Assembly: GCA_946811185.2 (NCBI GenBank)
Contig: OX328112.1
Coordinates: forward strand, 10,999,215-11,063,214
Direction of reading: 5' to 3'
Length of the DNA: 64,000 nucleotides
Source: Hippopus hippopus
Lineage: Eukaryota; Mollusca; Bivalvia; Cardiida; Cardiidae
Below are positions 1 through 9,308 of the stretch, one piece after another. The notes below the pieces were generated by a model. It worked only from the letters and a program-made list of their open reading frames with translations, had not been told where the DNA came from and searched no databases. The position numbers and the translations under genes were made by a program. Numbering within the stretch: position 1 is the stretch's first letter; every line of letters starts with the position of its first letter.

Positions 1-90
1 ATCAATCAATCAACCGATCGATCCATCGATCGATCGATCAATCAATCAATCAATCAACCCAGCCAACCAACCAAACAACCAACCAACCAA
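1..90. repeat. (ATCA)n / (CAAC)n microsatellite
   Basis: The window opens with ATCA and ATCG tetramers that grade into CAAC tetramers. S1 SINEs elsewhere in the window end in CAATCAATCAATC, so this is plausibly the 3' tail of an S1 copy whose body lies to the left of the window; that origin is inference. Confidence 0.8.
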
Positions 91-334
91 ACAATCGATA
101 AACTCATCCTTTCTTTTCTCAATGTATCAGAACATAAGGTCAGTCAATTTTTTCTCTTTTAAATCACTCATATGTTTAGGTCCGTCCATTCATTTGTTTG
201 TCTTTTTCCGCTTCCATTTATTTTTTCTTTCCTTCCATCAACTCATTTTTTTTTTTGTTCCATCTGTTTTCAATTTAATCAGCCGTCTCCTCTTCCAGCT
301 CCCCTACTCCATTCACTCGATTAATTTATTTATT

Positions 335-633
335 CGTTGTTTGGTGTTTTTCGCCCTTTTCAACATTATTTCAGTTGTATCGCGGCGACCATTGCACCTG
401 TTCATGCTTTCCTGGAGTTTCTTTTAACCAGTACTTCGCACAATATTCTGTCCAGCAACTTTTCCCACATAACCATTGTCGAAACAGTGATCAGCGGTGA
501 AAGAGAAATGAATTCTGTCGCAACGGCTATCATCAATCCTCGGAAAGAAATTGGCCGAGCCGGGGATTCGAACCAGCAACATCCTGGTCTCAAGTCCTGT
601 AGGTTACTGACTGCGCAACCCGGGCTTGGCCCA
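335..633 (-). mobile_element. SINE S1, near full length
   Basis: Read on the minus strand, a tRNA-like head (about 560-632) carries a B-box-like GGTTCGAATCC and an A-box-like segment. A body follows with cggaaagaaattggccgag at its boundary, and then a 3' domain with gttgaaaa...cgg around 345-400. The same order is seen at 35930-36248, 49871-50164 and 59478-59776. No polyA tail is visible. Confidence 0.8.
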
Positions 634-810
634 TCCACTTTAAGCTGCCTCATTACGGAAAAAGCCAGATTCATTATACTACAAAACGAGCTCTTATCTC
701 GCCATCTTAGATCTGACACCTGTTTCTAAGGTTGAAGTCAAAAGGTGAGGAACAAAAAGCAATTAATATTATCACCTGACGATCATTACCTCTCTACCCG
801 ACCCCTTAAC

Positions 811-842
811 CCCCCCCCCCACACACACACACACACACATAC
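811..842. repeat. C run followed by (AC)n microsatellite
   Basis: A C10 homopolymer is followed by about 11 AC dinucleotides. Such tracts are common in the window and have no visible coding role. Confidence 0.9.
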
Positions 843-916
843 AAAAAAAAACAATGATGTACATGTATAACTGTGCTGTAGCCAAGGCTATTATCTTGGT
901 CAAGCAAGTTAAAATA

Positions 917-1164
917 TGAGTCATGCTCCGTGAAACCAGGATTTTATGCATCTGCAAAAAGTATCAACTCATGTCAGCCTGCGCAGTCCGCGCAGGCTGA
1001 CGTGAGTAGAAACTTTTTGCTGTACGATTATTTTTCTGCATGTCCAAGGACCATTCTACTCCATGATTCAGTCGACTGTTAGACGGAATGGATTTTATGG
1101 ATCCACAAATATGATATATGTATATTTTAATGACTTGCTTGGTATAATGCAGCACGAAGATGTA
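917..1164 (+). mobile_element. Hp-B foldback element, left part (interrupted)
   Basis: It starts at the ATGAGTCATGCTC terminus. The hairpin at about 954-1020 pairs TCAGCCTGCGC with GCGCAGGCTGA. The body with ggatttatggatcc-like sequence and cttgcttggtataatgca follows. The right end is displaced: its missing tail, ending in the expected AGAGCATGGCTCAT, lies at 1446-1475. Confidence 0.85.
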
Positions 1165-1441
1165 CTAAAATGTATTGTATGTTGGTTGGTTTAAACATAT
1201 TTATTTGACATCGATTGAGAAACAAGTTCTTATAACTTATACTAATCTCTCTCGATTCTGCTTCCTGGGAACTACACCAGTACTCGCGCCGACTGTGTGC
1301 ACCAATGAAAAATCCCAAAGCTGACACCCGCTCCCAGGTATCGAACTCGGGACCTTAAGGTTATGAGGCCGACGCTCTACCTCACGCCCGCGGACACCAC
1401 TATTATATGTATAAGTCAATAAAGATTCTGATTCTTATTCT
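1165..1441 (-). mobile_element. SINE S2 plus LINE-like tail inserted in Hp-B
   Basis: The insert separates the two parts of an Hp-B element. It contains an S2 SINE in minus orientation (tRNA-like head at about 1335-1400 with cgaactcgggacc, the complement of a B box). Next to it is an AATAAA followed by GATTCT/TATTCTGA repeats (about 1416-1441), typical of a retroelement 3' end. The two parts may be separate insertions. Confidence 0.7.
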
Positions 1442-1476
1442 GATAAAAAACGCCTATGCCAGAGCATGGCTCATAC
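1442..1476 (+). mobile_element. Hp-B right terminus (displaced)
   Basis: This short piece ends in CCAGAGCATGGCTCATA, the right terminal inverted repeat of Hp-B. It completes the element beginning at 917. Confidence 0.75.
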
Positions 1477-2522
1477 TATATTGTATATCAGGGTTTTATC
1501 TGACCCCCTGTTTTGCTAAATTTGTACCCCAGTATTATGTTACTATACTTTATCTCTGTTATTTTCATCTAAGAAATATAAGATATTTTCATATCGAAGA
1601 TGAATATCACTTATTATGTGTCGCTTCGTTGAAATGATATCAGTTATCCTTTCAACATTTCTATTTTTTTTAACAGCGAAAATCTATCTTTTGAAATTAC
1701 GCAAAATGGGCTTTTAGCGACTTTTAGTTTGTACAAAAGTTTTTTTATGTAAAGTTACATATAACTTAATCTATTTCAAGTATTCCTTTTTCTAGTATTT
1801 GTAACATAAATTCTAAATTGTGCAATTTATGACCTTAAATATATCTTCATACTTATATAACGTTCGCTTAATAAATTTGGTGCATCTAAAAATATTGTTT
1901 ATGTCAGCGAGGTAGTACTTCATGAAACAGATCAGCAGAAGATAACTTTAAACCCGTTCTTGTGAAATAGGAATAGTCAACATTGTCTTAAGTTGCCACA
2001 ATGTTTTCAAAGTTGTCTACCATAGGAAGAAAAAAAAAAGTTTTCATGTGATTGTAATTAAAAATAAAAAGAAAATAAAGGAAAAGATAAAATGAATTGT
2101 TTCCAGCTGAAGAAAAGATTTAAAATTCAGCTTCAAATCAGAACAAAATGGGTTTCAATGAAATTTCCGCACCATTTACCCACGTGTAATGTTTATACCA
2201 TATGTACGGCCTATGCAATAAGCGTCTGGCAATATATATCCAAAATGGTGCGATTGTTTTGAAACATGTTTTTCAATTAACACTAAAATTCATTTCGGAT
2301 TCCTCGACGCACATTCTTCAGAGAATCTCACGCTACAGAAACACAAGTGAAACAATTGAAAATGAAAATCATAATTAAAAATGGCCACTGTTAAAAAAAA
2401 AATTCCGTCTCGTCCATAGCTTTTTCCTCCCACTAACTCATCGCTATCGTTTATTTTTCCACCATTAAGCGTATGAAATGAGTAGAAATCACCTACGAAC
2501 ATCCTTCAATCATCGCTTGCGG
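1477..2522. other. AT-rich non-repeat stretch
   Basis: I see no protein-like frame, RNA gene or member of the window's repeat families here. Open frames are short and of low complexity. It may be intergenic or intronic. Confidence 0.5.
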
Positions 2523-2706
2523 TTAACCCTTGAGCACCATTAAAGTGAAACGAGATATTTTTAGACGGTGAAAAAAACCCAATACCTTCATATTTAAAGA
2601 CTTTTCTTTGTCTAAAAATCTTACAAAGTATCGGATAGTGTAGATCCAAGATCATACTGCACGTTCTTTGAAGTGTGATCTTGTTCTACACTGTTCGTAA
2701 AAAAAA
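2523..2706 (-). mobile_element. Hp-A element, diverged
   Basis: It starts with TTAACCCTT. The central hairpin at about 2640-2698 keeps tgtagatccaagatca and gatcttgttctacact arms, with mismatches. The right terminus is not recognisable. Confidence 0.65.
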
Positions 2707-2879
2707 GCTAAAAGGTCTTTGGCGCCAATGTAGTTGAAATAAAGGTCACAGTAATTATGAACTTTTGGGTCTTTTTTCTTGGAGAGTATCAGCAAGGTAC
2801 TTTGAGTAATACGTCAGGTGAGATAGCGTTTTTTTCCTCCGAGATTTTTTTTATTTTATAGCGGTAGATAAGGGCTGTT

Positions 2880-2962
2880 GAACACCTGTGGGAGCTTTGG
2901 GTTCTATTTGCGATCAGAAGTCTGTTGCACTGAAATGGCTGATAAGCAATTTACTTAACTCT
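2880..2962. repeat. Low-copy motif K (GATCAGAAGTCTGTTGCACTG-type)
   Basis: A segment reading ctgttgcactgaaatggct then gataagcaatttactta recurs, diverged, near 3225-3280, 4150-4215, 4782-4860, 4888-4960 and 6128-6190. These are fragments of one larger element scattered over 2.9-6.5 kb. Confidence 0.5.
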
Positions 2963-3170
2963 TAAGCTGCTGAGCGCGACTCACAGACCTTTTGCGGACA
3001 GTGTAGATCAAGATCAGACTGCACAGAACGTGCAGTCTGATCTTGGATCTACACTGACCGATTAGGAGATATTTTTCTCCCAAAAGTAAGTTTGGAATAA
3101 CATTATTCGGGTTTTAACTATCGGCTTTAACGTTTTTTTTAAACTTATATAGCAGGATGAGGATAAATTA
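2955..3170 (+). mobile_element. Hp-A element, full length
   Basis: About 216 bp. The left end is TTAACTCTTAAGCTGCTGAG and the right end ATAGCAGGATGAGGATAAATTA is its imperfect inverse. The central hairpin at about 2998-3060 has arms gtgtagatcaagatcagact and its complement around a 5-nt loop. Confidence 0.85.
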
Positions 3171-3303
3171 GGTCTTGACTCATTTGCTATAATTATGTGA
3201 AATTATATTTATGAGATATATTTGTAATGTAAAATGGCCAATTGCAGTAGAACAGCTAATTTCACGTTACTGAAGCAAAAAAAATATCTTACATAATTAT
3301 GAG

Positions 3304-3496
3304 ACAAGCTGTGTGGAAAGGTGTTTGAAGGCATCTGGAAACGAAGTGATCCATGGCATAGCAAAAAGATTCCACCCAGATCGAAACTTTTTGCTACGGC
3401 TAAATTTTCTACATGTCAGAGAACCATACCATCTCATGATTCAGCTGACTTTTAGATAAAGTGGATCTATCTTATACGCCGACTTGCTTGTATATA
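3304..3496 (+). mobile_element. Hp-B element, degenerate and truncated
   Basis: It retains a gtgtggaaaggtgtttgaag terminus, cgaaactttttgcta after the hairpin position, catgattcagctgac and gacttgcttg. The right terminal repeat is absent and sequence H follows directly. Confidence 0.6.
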
Positions 3497-3876
3497 TAGG
3501 ATCTGACATGAGTTTGCGTTTGAGATAAAATTTTATTAAACGAGTCTAGGGAAAATTTTATTTATTAAGGATAGGGCATCCCAATTGGATTCTTGTAACA
3601 TCGCCTTTCATCGCCGAAAATAAACGTACAGATTCGGCTATTACTCGGGTAATCCGTAATCGATCGGCTGATACACGCTGGTTCCCCGCATCGATTACGG
3701 ATTACCCGAGTCTTAGCCGAATCTGTACAATGTTGGCGACTAAAATGGCGATGTTACACGTATCCCATTAGGGTGCTCTATCCTTAAGCGAACCTTTGGC
3801 GAGCTTAGTAACATTTTTTTCTTGACGAATTTAATGAAATCTTAACTCAAACGCCAACTCATGTCAGATTCTTTTT
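3497..3876 (+). mobile_element. Repeat H, split by element I
   Basis: H is an inverted-repeat segment running from TAGGATCTGACAT to ATGTCAGATTCTT. Related copies occur at 18666-18806 and 46497-46636. Here H is interrupted at a TTAA by element I (3569-3783). Confidence 0.75.
3569..3783. mobile_element. Element I, TTAA-inserted palindromic MITE
   Basis: 215 bp flanked by TTAA on both sides (3565-3568 and 3784-3787). The ends GGATAGGGCATCCCAATTGG and its inverse CCCATTAGGGTGCTCTATCC form terminal repeats of about 37 bp. An inner palindrome has arms of about 35 bp containing GGGTAATCCGTAATCGAT. TTAA duplication suggests a piggyBac-type transposase; only one copy is in this window. Confidence 0.85.
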
Positions 3877-4078
3877 ATCACATAACTATATTTCACTAAT
3901 TATAGATTGGAAAATGCAGAACCATCAATAGATGCAAGCGCGGTAATATCCATACTCCTATGAAATACGTACAAAATGATATCAAAAATGACGTCACACA
4001 ATTGTGATATCAAACGTGTATAAGATAAGAAAATTCGTTATGGGTATATTACAATGAAAACAAGAGAGGTTATGTGAT
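3877..4078 (+). mobile_element. Repeat J with CRE-like palindrome
   Basis: It is bounded by ATCACATAAC and its exact inverse GTTATGTGAT. It contains TGACGTCACACAA at 3989. It lies directly after H, as at 18807-19012, and further related copies end at 6112 and 47147. Confidence 0.7.
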
Positions 4079-4266
4079 AAATGCATTACGAGCATGCATT
4101 GAATCCCGTCATTTTAAATTTCATGTCTATGTAAGAGATTTGTGAACTACGTAGGATCAATTGCCAATTTCACTGAACAGCTTATATGTTATTTGCTTAA
4201 TTACGTTTTATCTCTGTTTTTCTAACCTACAGTACACTTGTATTTGTGAGAGATTTGTTTAGATAA

Positions 4267-4449
4267 GGTAATATGTCTATCATTAATTCATAATCATGAT
4301 CCTTCAGATGGTCATTAAGATTTCAGTGCAGTAGCAAGCGTTCAATCCCCAAGTGTATATATCCAGTGCAATGAACGCTTATATCTCTTCTCAAATATTA
4401 ATAACCATCTAAAGGATCATGATTATAACCTAATGATAGATGGATTACC
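4267..4449. repeat. Inverted repeat L
   Basis: Arms of about 45 bp: GGTAATATGTCTATCATTAA with ATAATCATGATCCTTCAGAT, against their complements at 4404-4449. They enclose about 95 bp. No second copy was seen in the window. Confidence 0.75.
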
Positions 4450-4542
4450 ATAAACGATCATTAGCCCATTGAACAAGAATGGCTGATGAGCCATTTGTTT
4501 GAAACGGGTTTCAGCTTATTCAAATCCTTCATATATTTATTT

Positions 4543-4567
4543 AAAAGAGAGAGAGAGAGAGAGAGAC
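4543..4567. repeat. (GA)n microsatellite
   Basis: About 12 GA units in AT-rich sequence; the short frame running through it is not protein-like. Confidence 0.9.
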
Positions 4568-4869
4568 CAGAAGAAAAAAAAAACACATACATGGATGCTC
4601 AGTGGTCTGCTGAATTAATACCGCTGATGAGCCATTTGCTTAAATACGATTTTGAAGCAGCAAAGTGTTATCTTATATTTTTATCAACCCCTTTGACTGC
4701 TGAAGGTAAGAGGTGAAGCTTTGAATAGTTTAATTCATCTTTCAGATTTTATTTGTATATGTCAGTGATTTTTGTACTTTTGCGATCAATTGGTTGTTGT
4801 ACTGAAATGGCTGCAAAGCAATTTACATTATTAACTCTTGACTCATACTTTTAATCTTCTAATTATAGG

Positions 4870-5240
4870 AGATAACTGTGTTCTATTCAAGATCAATCGC
4901 CTGATGCACTGGAAGAACTGATAAACAATTTAACTAATTACTTTTTGACTCGTTTTTGGATTCATCAAAATCTCTTAGATGTTTAAATGACACATAAAGA
5001 TTGTTAAAGAGATAGAATAGATACCTCCAGCGTGTAGAAAAACACCAATAAACCCCCTACAGTACCTTTCAGAACTATACTTGCTTCTTGGCCAAGTAAA
5101 CATCAAAGATCAGACTCAACGTTATGTGCAGTCTGTTTTTGATCTTCACTGGCCCAAAAAAAGCAAGTATGCAGTCTGATCTATACTCTACACTGTCCGC
5201 CTAGCTAGGATATTTGTACCAAAATACCCGAGATGTTATG
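4870..5240 (+). repeat. Dispersed repeat P, copy 1 (contains Hp-A-like hairpin)
   Basis: About 370 bp shared, diverged, with 6120-6490. The order is identical: a K motif, a Hp-A-like hairpin at about 5100-5150, then aaaaaagcaagtatgcagtctgat, a second half hairpin, and ccaaaatacccgagat (here) or gaaacacccgagat. It is probably a duplicate of one composite element. Confidence 0.65.
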
Positions 5241-5336
5241 ACTATGCTTTACCTGATAGATCTGTCTGACATTCAATGTCCACAAATGCTTTTTAATTTG
5301 TACCCAAGTTCTCCATGGACTCTATGTACAGTCAAA

Positions 5337-5711
5337 TTTATTATACTGCAAAAAAAATTCTCGTGATCTGATTGGATAATATGCCCAGAACATATATATC
5401 ATGTACACTGGCAAAACCAACGTAAAAGCAGTTTCCCTTTCACGAGCCCCGTATACATGACTACACTTTCAACACAACATCCAAAATGGCGTCGTCGATC
5501 AAGATTAACATCAAGCTTATGCACCAAACTGCACGTTTTACCAAGGTTTCAGTGACGTCATTTCCCAGTGACGTCAGTTTTCGTTGAATTGGGGTACTCA
5601 GACGGGAAATTCAACTTCGTCAGCGTACTCAATTTTTGAAACCAAAAAACAGGTAAAATTCGCTTAACGCACGTTGGAATGGTAAAACTTTGCAGTATAA
5701 TAAATTCGTTG
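5337..5711. mobile_element. 375 bp element with terminal inverted repeats
   Basis: AATTTATTATACTGCAAA near 5338 is exactly inverted as TTTGCAGTATAATAAATT near 5691. Two TGACGTCA motifs lie at 5553 and 5569. The right terminal repeat abuts palindrome G1. Confidence 0.6.
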
Positions 5712-5870
5712 TACGGTCAGTTGGCAGGGGACTTGGAAACTTGTTCACGGCTGTAGTGAATCATGTCGCCACCTCGCTTTCGGCTCCGGGCGACATGATT
5801 CACCACAGCCATGAACAAGTTTCCAAGTCCCCTGCCACCTGACCGTACAACTAATACTGTACAAGGGACC
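5693..5870. mobile_element. Palindrome G, copy 1
   Basis: A near-perfect palindrome. GTTGTACGGTCAGTTGGCAG and following sequence on the left is mirrored by CTGCCACCTGACCGTACAAC on the right, with stems of about 65 bp around an ACCTCGCTTTCGG loop. Copy 2 lies at 6911-7080. Confidence 0.85.
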
Positions 5871-5924
5871 AGTGCATTAGCCCTTTACTAATCAATCCTG
5901 AGATTTAAAGACCCTACTTATAGA

Positions 5925-6112
5925 TCAGAATATGCAAAACAATGATTGCGTACTTAGGAATTTTCATAAATAAAACGCGATTCATTCTCTCAAATCAGTA
6001 TAAAATGACGTCAAATATGACGTCACACAATGCTTGTTTCTAGCGTGTGCAAGGTAAGAAAATTCGTGCACAATATGGTATATTACACTGAAAACAAAAG
6101 GAGGTTATGTGA
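5925..6112 (+). mobile_element. Repeat J, partial
   Basis: It ends in GTTATGTGAT like 3877-4078. Two TGACGTCA motifs are at 6006 and 6018. The left terminus is not recognisable. Confidence 0.6.
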
Positions 6113-6119
6113 TAGAACT

Positions 6120-6490
6120 GTTCTTTTATCGATAAGTCGCCTGTTGCAGTGGAAGGCTAGTAAGTAATCTAGCTAATAACGTATTTAATCAGCATTGGAA
6201 TCATTAAAATATCTCATATTTTAATGAAACGTAAAGGCTGTTAAAGAAATGAAATCGATAATTTCAGTGTTTAGAAGAAGTTTCATAAAACTCCAGAGTA
6301 TCTTTCACAACTACAGTTGCTTTTTGAGCCAGTGTAGATCAAAGACCAGATTGCATGCTCTGTGCAGTCTCACCTTGACCTAAACTGGGCCAAAAAAGCA
6401 AGTATGCAGTCTGATATTTTATCTACACCGTCCACCTAGTTAGGATATTGGAACCGAAACACCCGAGATCTTATAACTCTACTCAGTCTG
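6120..6490 (+). repeat. Dispersed repeat P, copy 2
   Basis: Second copy of the segment at 4870-5240. Its Hp-A-like hairpin at about 6331-6390 has arms tgtagatcaaagaccaga and tctcaccttgacctaaact. Divergence is high, so the duplication is old. Confidence 0.65.
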
Positions 6491-6566
6491 ATATCTGACC
6501 TACGAGGTATGCAGATGCTAATTCTGCATAGACTGTACACTGATATCTATACGAGGTGTCATTCAA

Positions 6567-6754
6567 TTAATCCTTTTCAAAAACAGTTCACAGTTTTAAA
6601 GACTCTTTAGAAAAAGGCTTTTGAAAACTTTGTGGATAAAGGGAAAAAAAACTTGTTACCAATTGTTTCTCCTTTTCCCATATTGTTTAAATTGTTTTCA
6701 AATGTCTTTTTCCAGAGTGTCGTTAAAACTCGGGACTGTATGGTAAAAGGTTAA
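6567..6754. mobile_element. Hp-C element with identical-type ends
   Basis: Both ends match the family's acgaccctgaggaaaagg-type left arm (agttttaaagactct on the left, gtcgttaaaactcggg on the right). The element is therefore a full foldback. It ends in GGTAAAAGGTTAA. Confidence 0.7.
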
Positions 6755-6910
6755 AGATGCCCGTCTACAGCCGGTGAGCAAAAACGCTGTTAAATTTCAA
6801 ACAATTTAGAATGGTACAGAAATCAGTCCTTTGTGTAAACATGGATAAATTACTGACATATATGGTGTAATTGAAAAAAAGAAACACGGAGATTTGTATT
6901 AGAAACCGAA

Positions 6911-7080
6911 CAGTATAATAAATTCGTTGTACGGTCAGGTGGCAGGGGACTTGGAAACTTGTTCACGGCTGTGGCGAATAATGTCGCCACCTCGCCTTCG
7001 GCTCAGGGCGACATAATTCACCACAGGCGTGAACAAGTTTCCAAGTCCCCTGCCACCTGACCGCACAACTAATAATATAC
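6911..7080. mobile_element. Palindrome G, copy 2
   Basis: Very similar to 5693-5870 over the whole palindrome and also over the preceding CAGTATAATAAATTCG. The two arms are not perfectly complementary at the same places as in copy 1. Confidence 0.85.
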
Positions 7081-7116
7081 CTGAAGCATCAGCCATTTGA
7101 ATCTGTTAATGGTGCT

Positions 7117-7254
7117 GTAACCCGTGACCAAGCAACAAAATTTAGACTTGTCCAAGTTGACAGCATTTGCAGATGATGAATGTAGCTCTAATGATGGGTT
7201 TTGTCTTTGTCAGGGTAGAAAACATTGTTGGAAAAGGAGAAAATGCCGATTATT
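7117..7254 (-). mobile_element. Hp-C element, truncated by Hp-B
   Basis: It runs from the gcaacaaaatttagacttg end through gcatttgcagatgatga to the first half of the palindrome (ggaaaaggagaaaatgccg). It then stops where Hp-B begins. Confidence 0.75.
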
Positions 7255-7505
7255 GGTGAAAAGGGGATTTAATGCATCTGCAAAAATTATCGACCCAAGT
7301 CAGTCTGCGCAGGTTCACATGATTCAAAACTTTTTTCCTAAATGAAAATTTCCTGCAGGTACAAGTACTAGTATACGTCATCATTCGGGAAGTGTTGTTA
7401 AACAAACTTGATTCTAGGGATCCATAATTGTAATATGATGACTTGCTTGGTATAATGTATCCAGGAGATGCGTTAAACCCCTTTTTACCAGAGCATGGCT
7501 AATTT
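7255..7505 (+). mobile_element. Hp-B element, full length but with reduced hairpin
   Basis: It runs from GAAAAGGGGATTTAATGCAT to AGAGCATGGCTAATTTT. The hairpin right arm is damaged (gcgcaggttcacatga), so the stem is shorter than in other copies. Confidence 0.8.
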
Positions 7506-7773
7506 TATTGACTGCAAAGGGTTCAATATGAACGAGTCTTTTTTTTTTTTTCTTGCCCGTGTGATAAAGAGCTTTTTGTTGAAATATATCCACCTTAAGC
7601 GATACTAAGCTTTATGAAGATACTTAATTTCTTAAGGTTTCCATGGCGACCCCCGAAGCCAGAATCCATAAATAACAGTTTTATGAGAATTTAGATTTTA
7701 AAGCTTCGGTTCACTTTATAACAGTTATTACAAAAATAATTTATTCCCATAACTGCCTTCATTTTCTTTTTTC

Positions 7774-8171
7774 TTAACCCTATACCACACAATCCCGACT
7801 TTTAAAGACTCTAAGGAAAGGGGCTTTCGAAAACAATGTAGGAAAAAGAGAAAATGCTGGTAACTCTTTCCTTATCCCAATACCACACTATACCGACTTT
7901 TTAATGACCCTAAGGAAAAGGGCTTCTGAAAACATTGTGAGAAATGGAGATAATGCTAGTAACCAGTATTTTTCTCTTTTACCAACAATGTTTCTTACCC
8001 TTTTAAAGACAATTTCCACAATTTGAGCGGCATTTCATTTGGCGTTTGCTACTTTTTTAACAAGTCTAAAATTTTGTCATGTGTTAATGCTTTAAGTAGC
8101 ACTGAATTTGCCGTCTGCAAATGCTTTCAATTTGGACAATTCTAAAATTTTGTCGCTTGGTAAAGAGTTAA
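7774..8171 (+). mobile_element. Tandem Hp-C elements
   Basis: Two left ends occur in succession (ttaaccctataccacacaat at 7774, ccaataccacactatacc at 7862). One palindrome lies at about 7925-7990. A full right end with tctaaaattttgtc follows, and then a second right end finishing GGTAAAGAGTTAA at 8171. This looks like nested or recombined copies. Confidence 0.75.
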
Positions 8172-8178
8172 AACCATC

Positions 8179-8518
8179 ATGCAGTCGTTTAAATTTTGCG
8201 TTGGAATAATTTAGTAATTTTGTGGTGTCTGTGCCTATGTGGTAGAGTGTTGGCTTTGTAATCATAAGGTACCGAGTTCGATTCCTGCGAGCGGATGTCA
8301 ACTTTGGAACTTTTCGTTGGCCCACACTTTCGGCGCGAGTACTGGTGTAGTTTTCAGGAAACAGAATCGAGAGAGATTAGGATAAGTTGGCAGAATTTGT
8401 TTCTCAATTGATTTAAAACAAATATGTTTTAATAATTTAGCATGTGTCGTTTTTTTGAACATAAACAAAACTGCTTATTGAGGTAAATAAAAATTTTCAT
8501 CCGAAATTGAACTTCCAT
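8179..8518 (+). repeat. Repeat M, copy 1 (interrupted by SINE S2)
   Basis: Sequence at 8179-8214 plus 8441-8518 corresponds to the uninterrupted copy at 8815-8935 (shared cagtcgttta, catgtgt, gaacataaacaaaac). The difference is the S2 insertion. Confidence 0.7.
8215..8430 (+). mobile_element. SINE S2 with 10 bp target-site duplication
   Basis: AATAATTTAG stands immediately left (8205-8214) and right (8431-8440). The head is tRNA-like: cctatgtggtagagtgttgg (A box region) and gagttcgattcctgc (B box region). Body: ggcgcgagtactggtgtag and tctcaattgatttaaaacaa. Other S2 copies are at 1165-1441, 22690-22905 and 50172-50276. Confidence 0.85.
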
Positions 8519-8780
8519 ATGAGCCATGCTCCGACAAAAAGGGGTTTAATGAATTTTCGTGATGCATTATACAAAGCAAGTTGTCAGTTAATTATGGATC
8601 TATAAAATCCATTTTGTCTGGCAACCGGCTGAACTAAAGAGTAGAATGGTCCTTTAACAAGCAGAAAATTCACGAAAAGCAAAAGGTTTCCAACCAGGCC
8701 AGCCTGCGCGGACTGCGCAGGCTGACCTGGCTTGATACCTTATGCAGATGCATGTAACTCCCTTTTCACGTAGTATGGTT
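8519..8780 (-). mobile_element. Hp-B element, full length
   Basis: ATGAGCCATGCTCCGACAAA begins it and cccttttcacgtagtatggt ends it. The hairpin at about 8690-8735 is intact (AGCCTGCGCGGACTGCGCAG). Confidence 0.85.
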
Positions 8781-8814
8781 AAATTAAATCTTTCGTAAAT
8801 CTTTCGGTGCTCAT

Positions 8815-8935
8815 TTAGATCAGTCGTTTAGTTTTTGGAATATTTTTTTGCATGTGTTAATTTATGAACATAAACAAAACCGCTAAAGAAAGTAAATCGA
8901 ACTTTTCAGTCGATAGTGAAATTCCAAATAGTGTG
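8815..8935 (+). repeat. Repeat M, copy 2 (empty site)
   Basis: This is the uninterrupted counterpart of 8179-8518. It reads ggaatatttttttgcatgtg where copy 1 carries the S2 SINE and its duplication. Confidence 0.7.
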
Positions 8936-8997
8936 ATTTCTATGTTCTTTTCATAGGAGAAAATCGTACGGACAATGTGGATATTTAGAGATCGGAA

Positions 8998-9269
8998 TGC
9001 AAGTATCTGGAAACAGCATTTTCACCCTTTCCCACAATGTTTTCTATTCCCTCACAAATAAATTCCATCCTTTGAACCACATTTAATAGGTCATCTATAA
9101 GTACTTTCAATTGGGACAAGTTTAAGTTTATGATATCTTGTTCAGAAGTGGCTCTGTACCAGGCAAGCAGTTTTATAGACTTGTCCAAATTGAAAGCATT
9201 TGCAGAAGACAAATTAAATATGCGTCAAATCATGGAATTTTTCCGTGAAGGGGTAGACAACCTTGTGGG
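8998..9269. mobile_element. Two Hp-C pieces, head to head
   Basis: The left half runs in plus orientation (ccctttcccacaatgttttc to caattgggacaagttt). The right half runs in minus orientation (gacttgtccaaattgaaagc to gggtagacaaccttgtggg). The pair makes a large imperfect inverted repeat. Confidence 0.65.
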
Positions 9270-9308
9270 AATGTTTGATCGGAGGTTTAACTGCACCTAA
9301 ACCCATCT

